Part shown: positions 34,670 through 43,733 of the stretch, one piece after another
Layout of the letters: every line of letters begins with the position of its first letter
Position numbering within the stretch: position 1 is the stretch's first letter
Origin: Hyphomicrobiales bacterium
Lineage (GTDB): Bacteria; Pseudomonadota; Alphaproteobacteria; Rhizobiales; Rhizobiaceae
NCBI GenBank assembly: GCA_900473175.1
Contig: UCKM01000022.1
Coordinates: forward strand, 62,001-126,000
DNA length: 64,000 bases
Reading direction: 5' to 3'
Notes under the pieces: generated by a model
What the model saw: the letters and a program-made list of their open reading frames with translations, nothing else
Told to the model about the DNA's origin: nothing
Database searches by the model: none
Made by a program: the position numbers and the translations under genes

Positions 34670-35221
34670 TCAGGCGAACTTGTTTGAAGTGACTTGTGTT
34701 GAGATCGAATCGGGGCCGTAATCGACTTCGCCTTGGATCTCCAGCAACTCCTGGAGGCGCGTTCGAGCGCGGCTCACACGGCTCTTGATGGTACCGACCG
34801 CGCAGGAGCAAATCTCGGCTGCTTCTTCATAGGAGAAGCCGGAGGCTCCAACGAGAATGATCGCTTCCCGCTGATCATCGGGCAGCTTGTCCAGCGCCTT
34901 GCGAAAATCCTGCAGATCGAGCGATCCATATTGGGCGGGGTGAACAGAGAGCTGTTCGGTAAAGATGCCGTCCGAATCCTGTACTTCGCGCCCACGCTTG
35001 CGCATCTGGCTGTAGAACTCGTTGCGCAGGATGGTGAAGAGCCAGGCCTTGATATTGGTACCAGGCGCAAATGAATCCTGCTTGGCCCAAGCCTTCATGA
35101 TGGTGTCTTGAACGAGATCGTCAGCCCGGTCGGGATTGCCGATGAGCGACACGGCGAATGCGCGCAACTTGGGCAACGACGCAATCAGATCTCTTTTGAA
35201 ATCAGTCGATTGGTGCACCAT
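34670..35221 (-). CDS. ecfG: General stress response ECF sigma factor EcfG
   Basis: A 183-residue ECF sigma factor with region 2 (about 15-85; DDLVQDTIMKAWAKQDSF) and region 4 (about 105-165; SYEEAAEICSCAVGTIKSRVSRARTRL). Similarity, length and position after nepR identify the EcfG group, which directs the general stress response in alphaproteobacteria and reads GGAAC-N16/17-CGTT promoters. Eleven bases separate it from nepR. Confidence 0.94.
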   Translation of the reverse strand: MVHQSTDFKRDLIASLPKLRAFAVSLIGNPDRADDLVQDTIMKAWAKQDSFAPGTNIKAWLFTILRNEFYSQMRKRGREVQDSDGIFTEQLSVHPAQYGSLDLQDFRKALDKLPDDQREAIILVGASGFSYEEAAEICSCAVGTIKSRVSRARTRLQELLEIQGEVDYGPDSISTQVTSNKFA

Positions 35222-35232
35222 TCAGCGACCTG

Positions 35233-35436
35233 TTATTCGGACAATTGCGCGTGGTTGCGTTCGGCTTCATCAAGCTTCTCAAGTAGATCCAGAAAACGGG
35301 CCGGTATTTCCTCCTCTTGAACGGACGCATAAAGTGCGCGAAGCTTCAAACCAATCTCAGTCTCGGCGTTCCTGATATCGCGGCGACGGACCCGCGCCTT
35401 CTCGGGCGCCTCACTTGAGTTCTTTTTTGCGTTCAT
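35233..35436 (-). CDS. nepR: Anti-sigma factor NepR
   Basis: A 67-residue protein whose core (IGLKLRALYASVQEEEIPARFLDLLEKLDEAE) is the NepR signature: two helices that bind EcfG and, after stress, the sigma-like domain of phosphorylated PhyR. ATG 35436 is preferred; a GTG at 35487 would add 17 residues. It is in an operon with ecfG and divergent from phyR, the classic layout of the locus. Confidence 0.92.
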   Translation of the reverse strand: MNAKKNSSEAPEKARVRRRDIRNAETEIGLKLRALYASVQEEEIPARFLDLLEKLDEAERNHAQLSE

Positions 35437-35522
35437 TACGTGGATCTTTACTGCTGGTTCGTCGCGGGAATTGTGCACATCAATCACGACAATAGCTTGC
35501 GAAGGGAAAAGTTCCCTTGTTT

Positions 35523-35547
35523 GGAACTTTTATTTTGCCAATGTGTT
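35523..35547 (+). promoter_or_regulatory. EcfG-type promoter for phyR, near-consensus
   Basis: GGAAC (35523-35527), 16 bases, TGTT (35544-35547), 78 bases before phyR. It would give autoregulation of the stress locus. Confidence 0.55.
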
Positions 35548-35625
35548 TTCAATCGTAGTTCATTTTTTCAGCTGACCCTTACGCCAACCATAATACCCCA
35601 TCCAGACAACAGGGAACTCAACATA

Positions 35626-36420
35626 ATGTCTTTGTCCACACGGATAGCCCCGCATCTACCCTATCTCCGTCGCTTTGCCCGCGCAATTACCGGCTCACAA
35701 TCCTCAGGGGATGCCTATGTGGCTGCGACACTTGAGATCCTCATTGCCGATGTATCGCTCTTCCCTGAAACGCAATCGGATCGGGTCAGTCTCTACAAGC
35801 TGCTGATCAAGCACTTCAACTCGGTCAATGTGCGGCCGCTGGAACTGCAGTCTGAATATGGTTGGGAAAAACATGCGGCTGCCAACCTGACCGCGATCGC
35901 GCCACGTGCCCGCCAGGCCTTCTTGCTCATCAGTCTCGAGGGTTTCAGCCAGGCCGAGACCATCGAGATTCTTGAAGTCAACGAAAGCGAGCTTTATGCG
36001 CTTCTCGATGAGGCATCGGTCGGAATCTCGAAGCAGATTGCTACCGATATCCTCATCATCGAGGACGAACCGCTGATCGCCATGGACATTGAGCACATGG
36101 TCGACAGTCTCGGTCATCGTGTGGTCGGCATTGCCCGCACCAAGGACGAAGCGGTCTCACTCTATGCTTCGACCCGTCCGAGCATGATTCTGGCCGATAT
36201 ACAGTTGGCCGATGGCAGTTCTGGTATCGACGCGGTAAACGATATCCTGAGCCAGGATGCGGTGCCGGTGATCTTCATAACTGCCTTTCCCGAACGGTTG
36301 CTGACGGGTGAGCGGCCCGAACCGACATTCCTCGTGACCAAGCCCTTTAATCCGGACATGGTGAAAGCTCTGATTACACAGGCTTTGTTTTTCAAGGAAA
36401 GCAGCAAGGCGAAAGTCTGA
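35626..36420 (+). CDS. phyR: Response regulator PhyR (anti-anti-sigma factor)
   Basis: A 264-residue two-domain protein. The N-terminal 130 residues mimic an ECF sigma factor (regions 2 and 4: LPYLRRFARAITGSQ, ISLEGFSQAETIEILEV), and the C-terminal receiver (about 140-260) has acidic residues at IIEDEP, phospho-acceptor Asp191 and Lys239 in VTKPF. When phosphorylated it captures NepR and releases EcfG. The start at ATG 35626 matches the family's usual N-terminus. It is divergent from nepR-ecfG, with an EcfG-like promoter upstream. Confidence 0.95.
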   Translation: MSLSTRIAPHLPYLRRFARAITGSQSSGDAYVAATLEILIADVSLFPETQSDRVSLYKLLIKHFNSVNVRPLELQSEYGWEKHAAANLTAIAPRARQAFLLISLEGFSQAETIEILEVNESELYALLDEASVGISKQIATDILIIEDEPLIAMDIEHMVDSLGHRVVGIARTKDEAVSLYASTRPSMILADIQLADGSSGIDAVNDILSQDAVPVIFITAFPERLLTGERPEPTFLVTKPFNPDMVKALITQALFFKESSKAKV

Positions 36421-36443
36421 ACCAGCCACCTCTTTTCCCGCAG

Positions 36444-36469
36444 GGAACAAAAACGTGCCTCCAACCGTT
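36444..36469 (+). promoter_or_regulatory. EcfG-type promoter with 17-base spacer
   Basis: GGAAC (36444-36448), 17 bases, CGTT (36466-36469), 30 bases before the DUF1328 gene. Confidence 0.65.
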
Positions 36470-36499
36470 TCGAATCCGACGAGAAAAGGGAGATGATAA

Positions 36500-36664
36500 A
36501 TGCTTTACTACGCTGTAATTTTTCTGATCATAGCACTCGTTGCCGGTGCATTGGGATTCGGCGGCATTGCTGGCGCGTCAGCCGGCATAGCCCAGATCAT
36601 TTTCTACGTGTTCCTGGCACTGCTGCTCATATCACTTATAGCGAGCATCATCAGGCGCGCTTAG
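36500..36664 (+). CDS. DUF1328 family small membrane protein (YtjA-like)
   Basis: A 54-residue protein starting [20 protein letters not shown] with the family's [14 protein letters not shown] core and a second helix ending in IIRRA. DUF1328 members are small inner-membrane proteins, often stress-induced, of unknown role. GGGAG lies before the ATG. It has its own EcfG-type promoter and a strong terminator, so it is a single-gene unit in the stress regulon. Confidence 0.87.
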   Translation: MLYYAVIFLIIALVAGALGFGGIAGASAGIAQIIFYVFLALLLISLIASIIRRA

Positions 36665-36683
36665 TCGCCTTGGGATGACAGCA

Positions 36684-36710
36684 ACCGCCGGTCCCGACCG
36701 GCGGTTTTCA
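36684..36710 (+). terminator. Rho-independent terminator of the DUF1328 gene
   Basis: A ten-base perfect inverted repeat ACCGCCGGTC / GACCGGCGGT with a two-base centre (about nine pairs usable), then TTTCATTTG, 19 bases after the stop. Confidence 0.8.
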
Positions 36711-36779
36711 TTTGTTCCGATGTGCAAACCGAAGATGTGAACTTGCGATCCAACAGTTCCCTGTTGTAGTCACACCCCT

Positions 36780-38273
36780 ATGACAATGTCAGATCCTTGG
36801 CGGAATTTCAGTCTTGCCTGGCTTGATGGCCCTCCAATTAACTGGACGGGTCTCGCGCGGCGCGCTCCGGCCGCAATTGTTGTCTATTGCACACTGCTGT
36901 TCGTTCTGCGGCTATTTCTTTCCCGCTTTATGGAAATCGATGAAGCGCAGTTTGTCGGTGAAGTGCAGTTAGCCTGGAACTATGGCAATTCGCATCCGCC
37001 CCTTTACAACTGGCTGGTCCGGCTGGCGCTGGAATTAACCCAATGGAATTGGGTCTTTTCCGTCGCGCTCGTCCGCCTCTCCCTGCTCGGCCTCTATCAT
37101 TGGCTCTGTTTCGATACCGCCCGTCGTCTGGCTGGCGATCGTGCCGGTATCCTCGCATTGGCCGCTTCCGCGTTCCTGCCGCAAATCGTCTGGATGTCTA
37201 TTCAGACCACGGCGCACACGATCCTCGTCATTGCCGCTGCCATCGGCATTGTCCATTCCCTCGCCCTTTTGCGCTCAGGCCGAAGCAGTTCCGCCTTTGT
37301 CTGGTTCGGCATCTGGGCCTCCGTCGGCGCTTTGGCCAAGTACAATTTCTTCATTTTCCTGGTCAGCTTTCTCCTCGCCGCCGCGATGACTCCGGGAATC
37401 CGTCGCCAGCTGTTCCAACGCTCGATGGGAATTTCGATTGCGATCTTTGCCGCCGCCTTTGCACCGGTTGCGATTGCTTCCCTCAGTGCGCCATTGGAAG
37501 CCTCGGCCGGAAGGATGGCCAAACTCAATAGTACGATCGACTATCTCGAATCATTCGATCTGCCTCACTTCGGCGTCGATGGCCTGTTGAGCCTGGCGAT
37601 CTCGACCATGCTTTGGGCCGGGCCTGCTTTTGTCATTTTCTTCATCGGCAGGACCCGCGATCATCCTCGTCCCGCGCCGGATGGCGATGCGGAGGTGCGG
37701 ATATTGTTGCTTCGCACCATACTGATCGGGCTGGCGGGCTTCGCAGCGCTCGTGTTCGTGGGCGATTATCATTCGGTTGCAGAGCGCTATATGGCGCCCA
37801 TCCTGGCGCCGACGGCGATTCTGCTCGCCCTTTGGTTGCCGCAGGGGCTCGGCGCACGCAATGTGCTGGCAATATCCGCCGCATTTTACACATTGGCACC
37901 GATTGCCGTCGCCGTCATTGCGCTCTTCGGCACGGCACGGTTCAACTTTCCGTTTGATGCGGTTGCCCAGTCGATTCACGCCCAGAATCCGGTTCCCGCC
38001 CGGATCGTCTCCAATCGCCAGGACGATGCAGCCAATATAGCCGCACTCCTCCGTTGGCCCCCAGAGCGGGGCGAGGCGGGGGACATCGTTCTTGTCTGGC
38101 AGGAAAACGACGAGCCCCCTGAAACGGGTGGCTTGCCTGCCGATGCAAAACCGGTCGGGCCGATTACACGCGTCACTGCGCCGATACGCAACTATCGCGG
38201 CAAGCTGCGAACGTTCAATTTTCAGCGCTTTTCATCTGCGTTACCGTTACCGGATCCGAATAGCGGCGGATAA
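36780..38273 (+). CDS. Glycosyltransferase family 39-like membrane protein (ArnT-like)
   Basis: A 497-residue protein with about 11 to 13 membrane helices and the GT39/GT83-type acidic motif MEIDEAQF (Asp54, Glu55) in the first periplasmic loop, followed by NSHPPLYNW. Such enzymes transfer a sugar from a polyprenyl-phosphate donor to a lipid or glycan in the periplasm. The glycosyltransferase of family 2 encoded convergently next to it could make the polyprenyl-phosphate sugar (inference). The start could be ATG 36780 or 36786; no clear ribosome site. The 3' ends of the two genes overlap by 59 bases. Confidence 0.85.
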   Translation: MTMSDPWRNFSLAWLDGPPINWTGLARRAPAAIVVYCTLLFVLRLFLSRFMEIDEAQFVGEVQLAWNYGNSHPPLYNWLVRLALELTQWNWVFSVALVRLSLLGLYHWLCFDTARRLAGDRAGILALAASAFLPQIVWMSIQTTAHTILVIAAAIGIVHSLALLRSGRSSSAFVWFGIWASVGALAKYNFFIFLVSFLLAAAMTPGIRRQLFQRSMGISIAIFAAAFAPVAIASLSAPLEASAGRMAKLNSTIDYLESFDLPHFGVDGLLSLAISTMLWAGPAFVIFFIGRTRDHPRPAPDGDAEVRILLLRTILIGLAGFAALVFVGDYHSVAERYMAPILAPTAILLALWLPQGLGARNVLAISAAFYTLAPIAVAVIALFGTARFNFPFDAVAQSIHAQNPVPARIVSNRQDDAANIAALLRWPPERGEAGDIVLVWQENDEPPETGGLPADAKPVGPITRVTAPIRNYRGKLRTFNFQRFSSALPLPDPNSGG

Positions 38274-38934
38274 GCCAGAAAACCCCGACCGTGTCGAGCA
38301 CCGCCACCGAGGCCCGGTCGAAAAAGCCGTATTTTGAGATGCCCGCCCGGCGTGGCCGGTCTTCGACATCCACCTCGATCACGGGCAGTCCGGCACGCCG
38401 TACCAGCGCCGGAAGAAAGCGGTGCATATTGTCGAAGTAGGGCAGGCTTTGCGCAACGTGCGCGGGCATCACCTTGAAGCCGCATGCCGTATCCTTGCAA
38501 TCATCGTTGAGCAGGCGTCTGCGAACGAAATTAGCAAACTTCGAGGTTAGCAACTTGATCGCGCCGTCGTTGCGGCGCTTTCTGATCCCGGCGAACAGGG
38601 CCGGCGCAGCGCTCGCAAGCCGCGGCAGCAGGCGGGCGAGATCCATAGGATCGTTCTGTCCGTCACCGTCCAGCGTCGCAATCCACCGACCATTCGCCGC
38701 CTGAAATCCAGTCGCGAGCGCCCGTGATTTGCCGGTGCGCTGTGCGTGGCGCAGCACCGTGACATGTTCGCCGGCATTGAGCGCCTCCTCGGCGGAGCCA
38801 TCCATCGAAGCGTCATCGACAATGATAACCTCGTAGGTCGGCCCCGACATCAGCGCGGCGTTGATTTCCTTGATGAGAGCCCCGATGTTTCCGGATTCAT
38901 TATGGACGGGAATTACGATTGTCAGATCGGTCAT
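38215..38934 (-). CDS. Family 2 glycosyltransferase (dolichyl/undecaprenyl-phosphate mannosyltransferase-like)
   Basis: A 239-residue GT-A enzyme. It has TIVIPVHNES at the N-terminus, DDASMDGS (41-48), the nucleotide-sugar/metal motif LDGDGQNDP (88-96) and a C-terminal amphipathic tail. It lacks the two C-terminal membrane helices of ArnC types, as in soluble Dpm1-like enzymes. It probably loads a sugar onto a polyprenyl phosphate for the neighbouring GT39-like enzyme. ATG 38934 is chosen because the fold starts there; an upstream ATG at 39006 is in frame. Confidence 0.87.
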   Translation of the reverse strand: MTDLTIVIPVHNESGNIGALIKEINAALMSGPTYEVIIVDDASMDGSAEEALNAGEHVTVLRHAQRTGKSRALATGFQAANGRWIATLDGDGQNDPMDLARLLPRLASAAPALFAGIRKRRNDGAIKLLTSKFANFVRRRLLNDDCKDTACGFKVMPAHVAQSLPYFDNMHRFLPALVRRAGLPVIEVDVEDRPRRAGISKYGFFDRASVAVLDTVGVFWLIRRYSDPVTVTQMKSAEN

Positions 38935-39179
38935 GTCGGAAGCCAATGTAAACCGGTGAGTCGCACGGAAGATGATCGTGCGATGTTGCTGACTTATATC
39001 GGACACTGGCAGATGAATAGGGCCAATTCGCGCTCCCCTTGTGATCGCGCCGCAATTCCGCCACGCCTGTTGGTTGTAAAATAGCCTGCTTTCGGCGTGG
39101 CTGGTTTATGGTTAATACTTCATTAATCGAACTCTCCTTAGAGTCGGAATCAAAACCATAAGTGTGCTCCGGTCCGGTA

Positions 39180-40553
39180 ATGAATTTTGAGGTATCAACG
39201 GCATATGTGAATGCACGCAGGCGTGCATCGGTTTTCGTCGTGCCCGTCATTCTCGCCTTGATCTGCGTTTTGCCCGCCGGTGCCCAGGAACCGGCCCAGC
39301 CGTCGATGCAGCAGGGAGCGCCGGATTCACTCGACGCAAAGCGGGCAGAGACGCTCAAGGAACTTGAGGATCTGTCCAGCCAGATTTCCGTATCTTCCGA
39401 ACGTGTGGCGGCGCTCGACAATGAAATTGCCGCCCTGAAGAAGGACCAGACGACGATAACTGCCGCCCTCATTCAATCGGCGAAGACAGAGAAGAAGCTG
39501 AGCGAGGATATTGCGGGCTTCAGCGAAAAGCTGGCCGGCCTGCGCGAGCAGGAGGACGGTATCAGGACTTCTCTCAGGGCACGGCGCGGAGCACTCGCAG
39601 AAGTCCTGGCAGCACTGCAGCGCATGGGTCTCAATCCGCCCCCCGCGATCCTCGTTCGACCTGATGACGCACTTGCCTCGGTAAGGAGCGCGGTTCTGCT
39701 CGGGGCCGTCGTGCCGGAAATGCGCCAGCAGACGGAGGTGCTCATCGCCGATCTCAAGGAATTGAACCGGGTCAAGACGTCGATTGGCGAAGAGCAGACC
39801 CGCTTGACCACCGCGCTATCCGGCCAGGCCGAAGAAAAGAAGCGCCTCGACCTGCTTTTGACCGAGAAGCAGAAGCTGCAGACTACCTCGGAGGAGACGC
39901 GGCTGGCAGAGCAGGCAAGGGCCGAGGATCTGGCGCGGCGGGCAACCTCGCTGCGCGATCTGATTGCGTCCATGGAAAAGGACATGCAGGAGGTCAAGAA
40001 GGCCGCCGATGCCGCCAGCGCCGAGGAACAACAGAAGCTTGAGGCGAGCCAGCAGCGCGCCGACGATTTTGCGGCCAATCAGAACCGCCTCTCTGCTCAG
40101 GTTAATTTCGCCTCGCTGAAAGGGCGCCTTGCCATGCCAGCTGCAGGCAAGCTTGTGCGACGTTTTGGCGATGATGATGGGCTTGGCGGCCTCGTCCAGG
40201 GAGACACGCTCCAAACGCCCCCAGGTGCGACAATAACGGCGCCAACCGACGCGGTTGTCCTTTATGCTGGCGCATTCCGTTCCTATGGTCAGCTATTGAT
40301 CCTTGATGCCGGGAACGGATATCATGTAGTTTTAGCGGGAATGAAGAAAATCAACGTCTCCCAGAATCAGTTTGTCTTGGCGGGAGAGCCGGTCGGTGTG
40401 ATGAACGAGCAACTTGTCGCCAGTACCGCACCCGTTCCGACGGGAAATGGAGCTCCAATGCTTTACATTGAGTTCCGAAAGGATACAAAACCTATTAATC
40501 CCGCTCCCTGGTGGGCGGATCGGCTTGCTGGAAGGACCGCAAATGATACGTAG
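39180..40553 (+). CDS. EnvC-like murein hydrolase activator with degenerate LytM domain
   Basis: A 457-residue exported protein: signal peptide ending near PAGAQ, a long coiled-coil (about 50-300; repeated KELEDLSSQISV and AEEKKRLDLLLTEK runs) and a C-terminal M23/LytM-type domain (about 320-445). The zinc-binding His residues of active LytM enzymes are absent (the H-x-G-x-D position reads VQGDTL), as in EnvC/NlpD activators of amidases. ATG 39180 is taken; a GTG at 39162 is possible. The stop overlaps the start of ctpA by 11 bases. Confidence 0.88.
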   Translation: MNFEVSTAYVNARRRASVFVVPVILALICVLPAGAQEPAQPSMQQGAPDSLDAKRAETLKELEDLSSQISVSSERVAALDNEIAALKKDQTTITAALIQSAKTEKKLSEDIAGFSEKLAGLREQEDGIRTSLRARRGALAEVLAALQRMGLNPPPAILVRPDDALASVRSAVLLGAVVPEMRQQTEVLIADLKELNRVKTSIGEEQTRLTTALSGQAEEKKRLDLLLTEKQKLQTTSEETRLAEQARAEDLARRATSLRDLIASMEKDMQEVKKAADAASAEEQQKLEASQQRADDFAANQNRLSAQVNFASLKGRLAMPAAGKLVRRFGDDDGLGGLVQGDTLQTPPGATITAPTDAVVLYAGAFRSYGQLLILDAGNGYHVVLAGMKKINVSQNQFVLAGEPVGVMNEQLVASTAPVPTGNGAPMLYIEFRKDTKPINPAPWWADRLAGRTANDT

Positions 40554-41868
40554 GCTAACGCTTCTCATGGCTGGAGCGCTGATGGGTGCAACGGCGATGG
40601 TCGTTGTTCAGGGTGCTCTGCCCACAACCGCTGCCGAAGCTGCGGGCACCGACACCTACAAGCAGCTTTCAATTTTTGGTGATATCTTTGAGCGCGTCCG
40701 CGCCCAATACGTCACGCCGCCTGATGACAAGAAGCTGGTCGAAAGCGCCATCAACGGCATGCTGACCTCGCTTGATCCGCATTCATCCTACATGAATTCG
40801 GAGCAGGCGCAGGACATGCGCGTCCAGACCAAGGGCGAGTTCGGCGGCCTCGGCATCGAAGTCACCATGGAAAACGAACTGGTGAAGGTCATCTCTCCGA
40901 TCGAAGACACGCCGGCATCCAAGGCTGGTGTCCTCGCCGGTGATTATATTTCCCAGATCGACGGCACGGATGTGCGCGGCATGACACTGACCGACGCTGT
41001 CGACAAGATGCGCGGCGAAGTCAACACGCCGATCGAACTGACCCTCATCCGTCAGGGCGCAGACAAGCCGATCAAGCTGACGATCGTCCGCGACGTGGTC
41101 AAGGTGAAGGCGGTCAAGTACCGGGTGGAGAATGATGTCGGCTATGTCCGTGTCATTTCCTTCACCGAACAGACCTTCGATGATCTGCAGAAGGCGATCA
41201 AGGATATCCAGAGCAAGGTTCCGGAAGACAAGCTCAAGGGCTTTGTGCTCGACCTGCGCCTCAATCCGGGTGGTCTGCTCGACCAGGCAGTTGCCGTATC
41301 CGACGCCTTCCTCGACAAGGGCGAAGTCGTCTCTACCCGCGGCCGCGATCCGCAGGACATTACCCGCTTTGATGCCCGTCCGGGTGATCTGATCAATGGC
41401 AAGCCGCTGATCGTGCTGATCAACGGCGGTTCGGCCAGCGCGTCGGAAATCGTGGCCGGTGCGCTGCAAGATCATCGCCGCGGGACGGTCCTTGGAACCC
41501 GCTCCTTCGGCAAGGGTTCGGTGCAGACCATCATTCCGCTTGGCGAAAATGGCGCGCTGCGTCTGACGACCGCGCTCTACTACACGCCGGCCGGCAAGTC
41601 CATTCAGGGCAAAGGTATCGTGCCTGACATAGCAGTCGACCAGCCGCTACCGGATGACCTCAAAGGTCAGGACATCACCCGCGGTGAGTCCGACCTCAAG
41701 GGCCACATCAAGGGTGTCCAGGAAGATGCGGAAGGCTCGGGCTCCATCGCCTATGTGCCGCCGGATCCGAAGGACGACCTGCAGCTGATCCAGGCACTGA
41801 AGCTTCTGCGCGGCGAGCAGGCCAACGCGGCCTTCCCGGCCGACCCTAAAAAGGGCGTGCCAAACTAA
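40543..41868 (+). CDS. ctpA: Carboxyl-terminal processing protease CtpA (S41)
   Basis: A 441-residue periplasmic serine protease: a hydrophobic export signal (about 1-30), a PDZ domain (about 95-175) and an S41 protease domain with INGGSASASEI (catalytic Ser near 298) and RSFGKGSVQT (catalytic Lys near 324). These enzymes trim or degrade envelope proteins, including peptidoglycan hydrolases. Co-transcription with the EnvC-like gene (11-base overlap) fits a shared role in cell-wall remodelling. A stem-loop follows. Confidence 0.94.
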   Translation: MIRRLTLLMAGALMGATAMVVVQGALPTTAAEAAGTDTYKQLSIFGDIFERVRAQYVTPPDDKKLVESAINGMLTSLDPHSSYMNSEQAQDMRVQTKGEFGGLGIEVTMENELVKVISPIEDTPASKAGVLAGDYISQIDGTDVRGMTLTDAVDKMRGEVNTPIELTLIRQGADKPIKLTIVRDVVKVKAVKYRVENDVGYVRVISFTEQTFDDLQKAIKDIQSKVPEDKLKGFVLDLRLNPGGLLDQAVAVSDAFLDKGEVVSTRGRDPQDITRFDARPGDLINGKPLIVLINGGSASASEIVAGALQDHRRGTVLGTRSFGKGSVQTIIPLGENGALRLTTALYYTPAGKSIQGKGIVPDIAVDQPLPDDLKGQDITRGESDLKGHIKGVQEDAEGSGSIAYVPPDPKDDLQLIQALKLLRGEQANAAFPADPKKGVPN

Positions 41869-41877
41869 GATGCAAAA

Positions 41878-41917
41878 CGGGGCCAGACTTTTCCCATATC
41901 GTCTGGCCCCGCTTCCT
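41878..41917 (+). terminator. Stem-loop after ctpA
   Basis: An eleven-pair stem CGGGGCCAGAC / GTCTGGCCCCG with a 12-base loop and a weak pyrimidine tail (CTTCCTC), ten bases after the stop. It may end or attenuate the transcript before the deacetylase gene. Confidence 0.55.
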
Positions 41918-41967
41918 CACCTTATCGCCGATACCGCCGTCAACCTTCCTCTCTCCGGCCAACACGC

Positions 41968-43113
41968 GTGAACGTCGACCTCAATCGGCCGCTGGGACAA
42001 GACAGCAAACGGCCACAAGAATTCAACAGCAAGAATGCAACCTCCTGGCTCCTGCCGGCCTTGGTGGTTTGTGGCATGGTCGGCCTTTCCTCGCTGGTAT
42101 CATTTACCAGCCATCAGGGTTTCCGCCACCCCGCGCCTGAACCAGCCAAGCCGCAGGTCGCGGAAGCAGTCACCGCGCCAAAGCCGACTAATGGTGCTGC
42201 TTCAACCCCGGCGCAGAATTCCAACAGTCTTCCCGGCAAAGTGATTTCGCCCGAAGGCGGACCGAAGGTGATCGTCGTCGGCGACCCAACCAAGCGCACG
42301 CAGGACCCTCGCACAGCTCATCTGCCGGAACAGGACATGCTCGAACAGAGCCCGCAAGGGCCATTGCCGGTGATTGCCCCGGATGGCCGACGTCCGCTCG
42401 ATGTCTATGCCCGGCCATGGTCGGGTGCGCGCGGCGCCCGCGTCGCCATTGTCATCGGCGGGCTCGGCCTCTCGCAGACGGGCTCGCAGCAGGCGATCCG
42501 CGCCTTGCCGGGCGAGGTTACGCTGGCTTTTTCGCCGGAGGGTAACAGCCTTGGCCGCTGGATGCAGGCTGCACGGCAGGACGGCCATGAAATTCTGATG
42601 CAGGTTCCGCTGGAGCCCTACGACTATCCACGTGTCAATCCCGGTCGCAATACGCTGACTGTCGATGCGCCGTCCGAATTGACCCTGGAGAATCTGCACA
42701 AGACCATGGGCCGCATCACCAACTATACGGGTGTGATGAATTATATGGGTGCGCGCTTCACCGCCGACACCAATGCAATGACCCCGGTGATCCAGGACAT
42801 TGCAAGACGCGGCCTGCTCTATTTCGATGATGGCACCTCCTCGCGCAGTGAGGCCGATGCCATCGCAACACAGCAGGGCGCGGCATTCGCTTCCTCCGAC
42901 GTGCTGATCGATGCGACGCAGGAGCGTGGCAGCATCCTCAAGAAGCTTGACGAGCTCGAACGCATAGCCCGCGCCAAGGGCAGCGCCATCGCGACGGGTT
43001 CCGCCTTCGATGTCACCGTCGAGGCGGTGGCCGCATGGGTGAACGAGGCAAAGGCGCGGGGGATCGAGGTCGTTCCAGTCTCGGCCCTTGTCCGCGACCC
43101 CGAAAGGGGTTAG
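41968..43113 (+). CDS. Divergent polysaccharide deacetylase family protein (YibQ-like)
   Basis: A 381-residue protein with one N-terminal membrane anchor (about 25-45), a Pro/Lys/Thr-rich linker (about 50-140) and a NodB-like barrel (about 150-370; [33 protein letters not shown]). The metal ligands of true deacetylases are mostly replaced, hence the family name. It starts with GTG 41968 ([11 protein letters not shown]), which looks like the family N-terminus. The order envC-ctpA-yibQ-rppH recurs in Rhizobiales and suggests a cell-envelope role. Confidence 0.85.
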   Translation: MNVDLNRPLGQDSKRPQEFNSKNATSWLLPALVVCGMVGLSSLVSFTSHQGFRHPAPEPAKPQVAEAVTAPKPTNGAASTPAQNSNSLPGKVISPEGGPKVIVVGDPTKRTQDPRTAHLPEQDMLEQSPQGPLPVIAPDGRRPLDVYARPWSGARGARVAIVIGGLGLSQTGSQQAIRALPGEVTLAFSPEGNSLGRWMQAARQDGHEILMQVPLEPYDYPRVNPGRNTLTVDAPSELTLENLHKTMGRITNYTGVMNYMGARFTADTNAMTPVIQDIARRGLLYFDDGTSSRSEADAIATQQGAAFASSDVLIDATQERGSILKKLDELERIARAKGSAIATGSAFDVTVEAVAAWVNEAKARGIEVVPVSALVRDPERG

Positions 43114-43148
43114 CACCTGCCGCAACAAGCCTCTGGAGTGTCGTTCGC

Positions 43149-43673
43149 ATGAACAAGACCAAAAAGCCCGTCGACCCGGAAACCCTACCCTATCGGCCCT
43201 GCGTCGGGATCATGGTGCTTAATCGTAAGGGCCTCGTCTGGGCCGGCCATCGCATCGTCATTCCGGGCGATGAGATGGACGGCGCAACGCAGCTTTGGCA
43301 GATGCCCCAGGGTGGCATCGACAAGGGCGAAGACCCGCAACCGGCGGCACTGCGCGAACTTTATGAGGAGACAGGGATGAAAACCGTCTCACTCCTCGAA
43401 GAAGCGCCGCACTGGATCAATTACGATCTGCCGCCCCATCTCGTCGGGGTTGCCCTCAAGGGCAAATATCGCGGCCAGACGCAAAAGTGGTTCGCCTACC
43501 GCTTCGAGGGCGATGAAAGCGAAATCGCCATCAATCCACCTCCGGGTGGGCACACCGCCGAGTTTGACCGTTGGGAATGGAAGCCGATGGCGCAACTGCC
43601 CGACCTGATCGTCCCGTTCAAGCGCAAGGTCTATGAAGAGGTCGTCGCCGCCTTCCGGCATTTGGCGGGATAA
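43149..43673 (+). CDS. rppH: RNA pyrophosphohydrolase RppH
   Basis: A 174-residue Nudix hydrolase with a complete Nudix box ([23 protein letters not shown] split across residues 55-77, with the REx2EE core). RppH removes pyrophosphate from the 5' end of mRNA and starts decay. Flanking blocks [11 protein letters not shown] and WQMPQGG match RppH rather than other Nudix types. ATG 43149, 36 bases after the deacetylase stop. Confidence 0.94.
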   Translation: MNKTKKPVDPETLPYRPCVGIMVLNRKGLVWAGHRIVIPGDEMDGATQLWQMPQGGIDKGEDPQPAALRELYEETGMKTVSLLEEAPHWINYDLPPHLVGVALKGKYRGQTQKWFAYRFEGDESEIAINPPPGGHTAEFDRWEWKPMAQLPDLIVPFKRKVYEEVVAAFRHLAG

Positions 43674-43685
43674 AGGTCAACAAAA

Positions 43686-43705
43686 AGCGGGCTCAAAAGC
43701 CCGCT
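43686..43705. terminator. Bidirectional terminator between rppH and the atp operon
   Basis: An eight-pair stem AGCGGGCT / AGCCCGCT with a CAAA loop. On the minus strand it is followed by TTTTTG, so it should end the atpHAGDC transcript; on the plus strand the T-run is weaker. Confidence 0.75.
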
Positions 43706-43733
43706 CTAAAATTCGATATCCGATCTGTAGCGA

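Noticed and set aside
35490-35515. A minus-strand GGAAC (35515-35511) as a nepR-ecfG EcfG promoter
   Set aside because: No CGTT or TGTT lies 16 or 17 bases downstream, so the site is incomplete and was not listed.
36466-36482. TTCGAATCC, a tRNA T-loop-like string
   Set aside because: No acceptor, D or anticodon stems around it; it is part of the EcfG promoter region of the DUF1328 gene.
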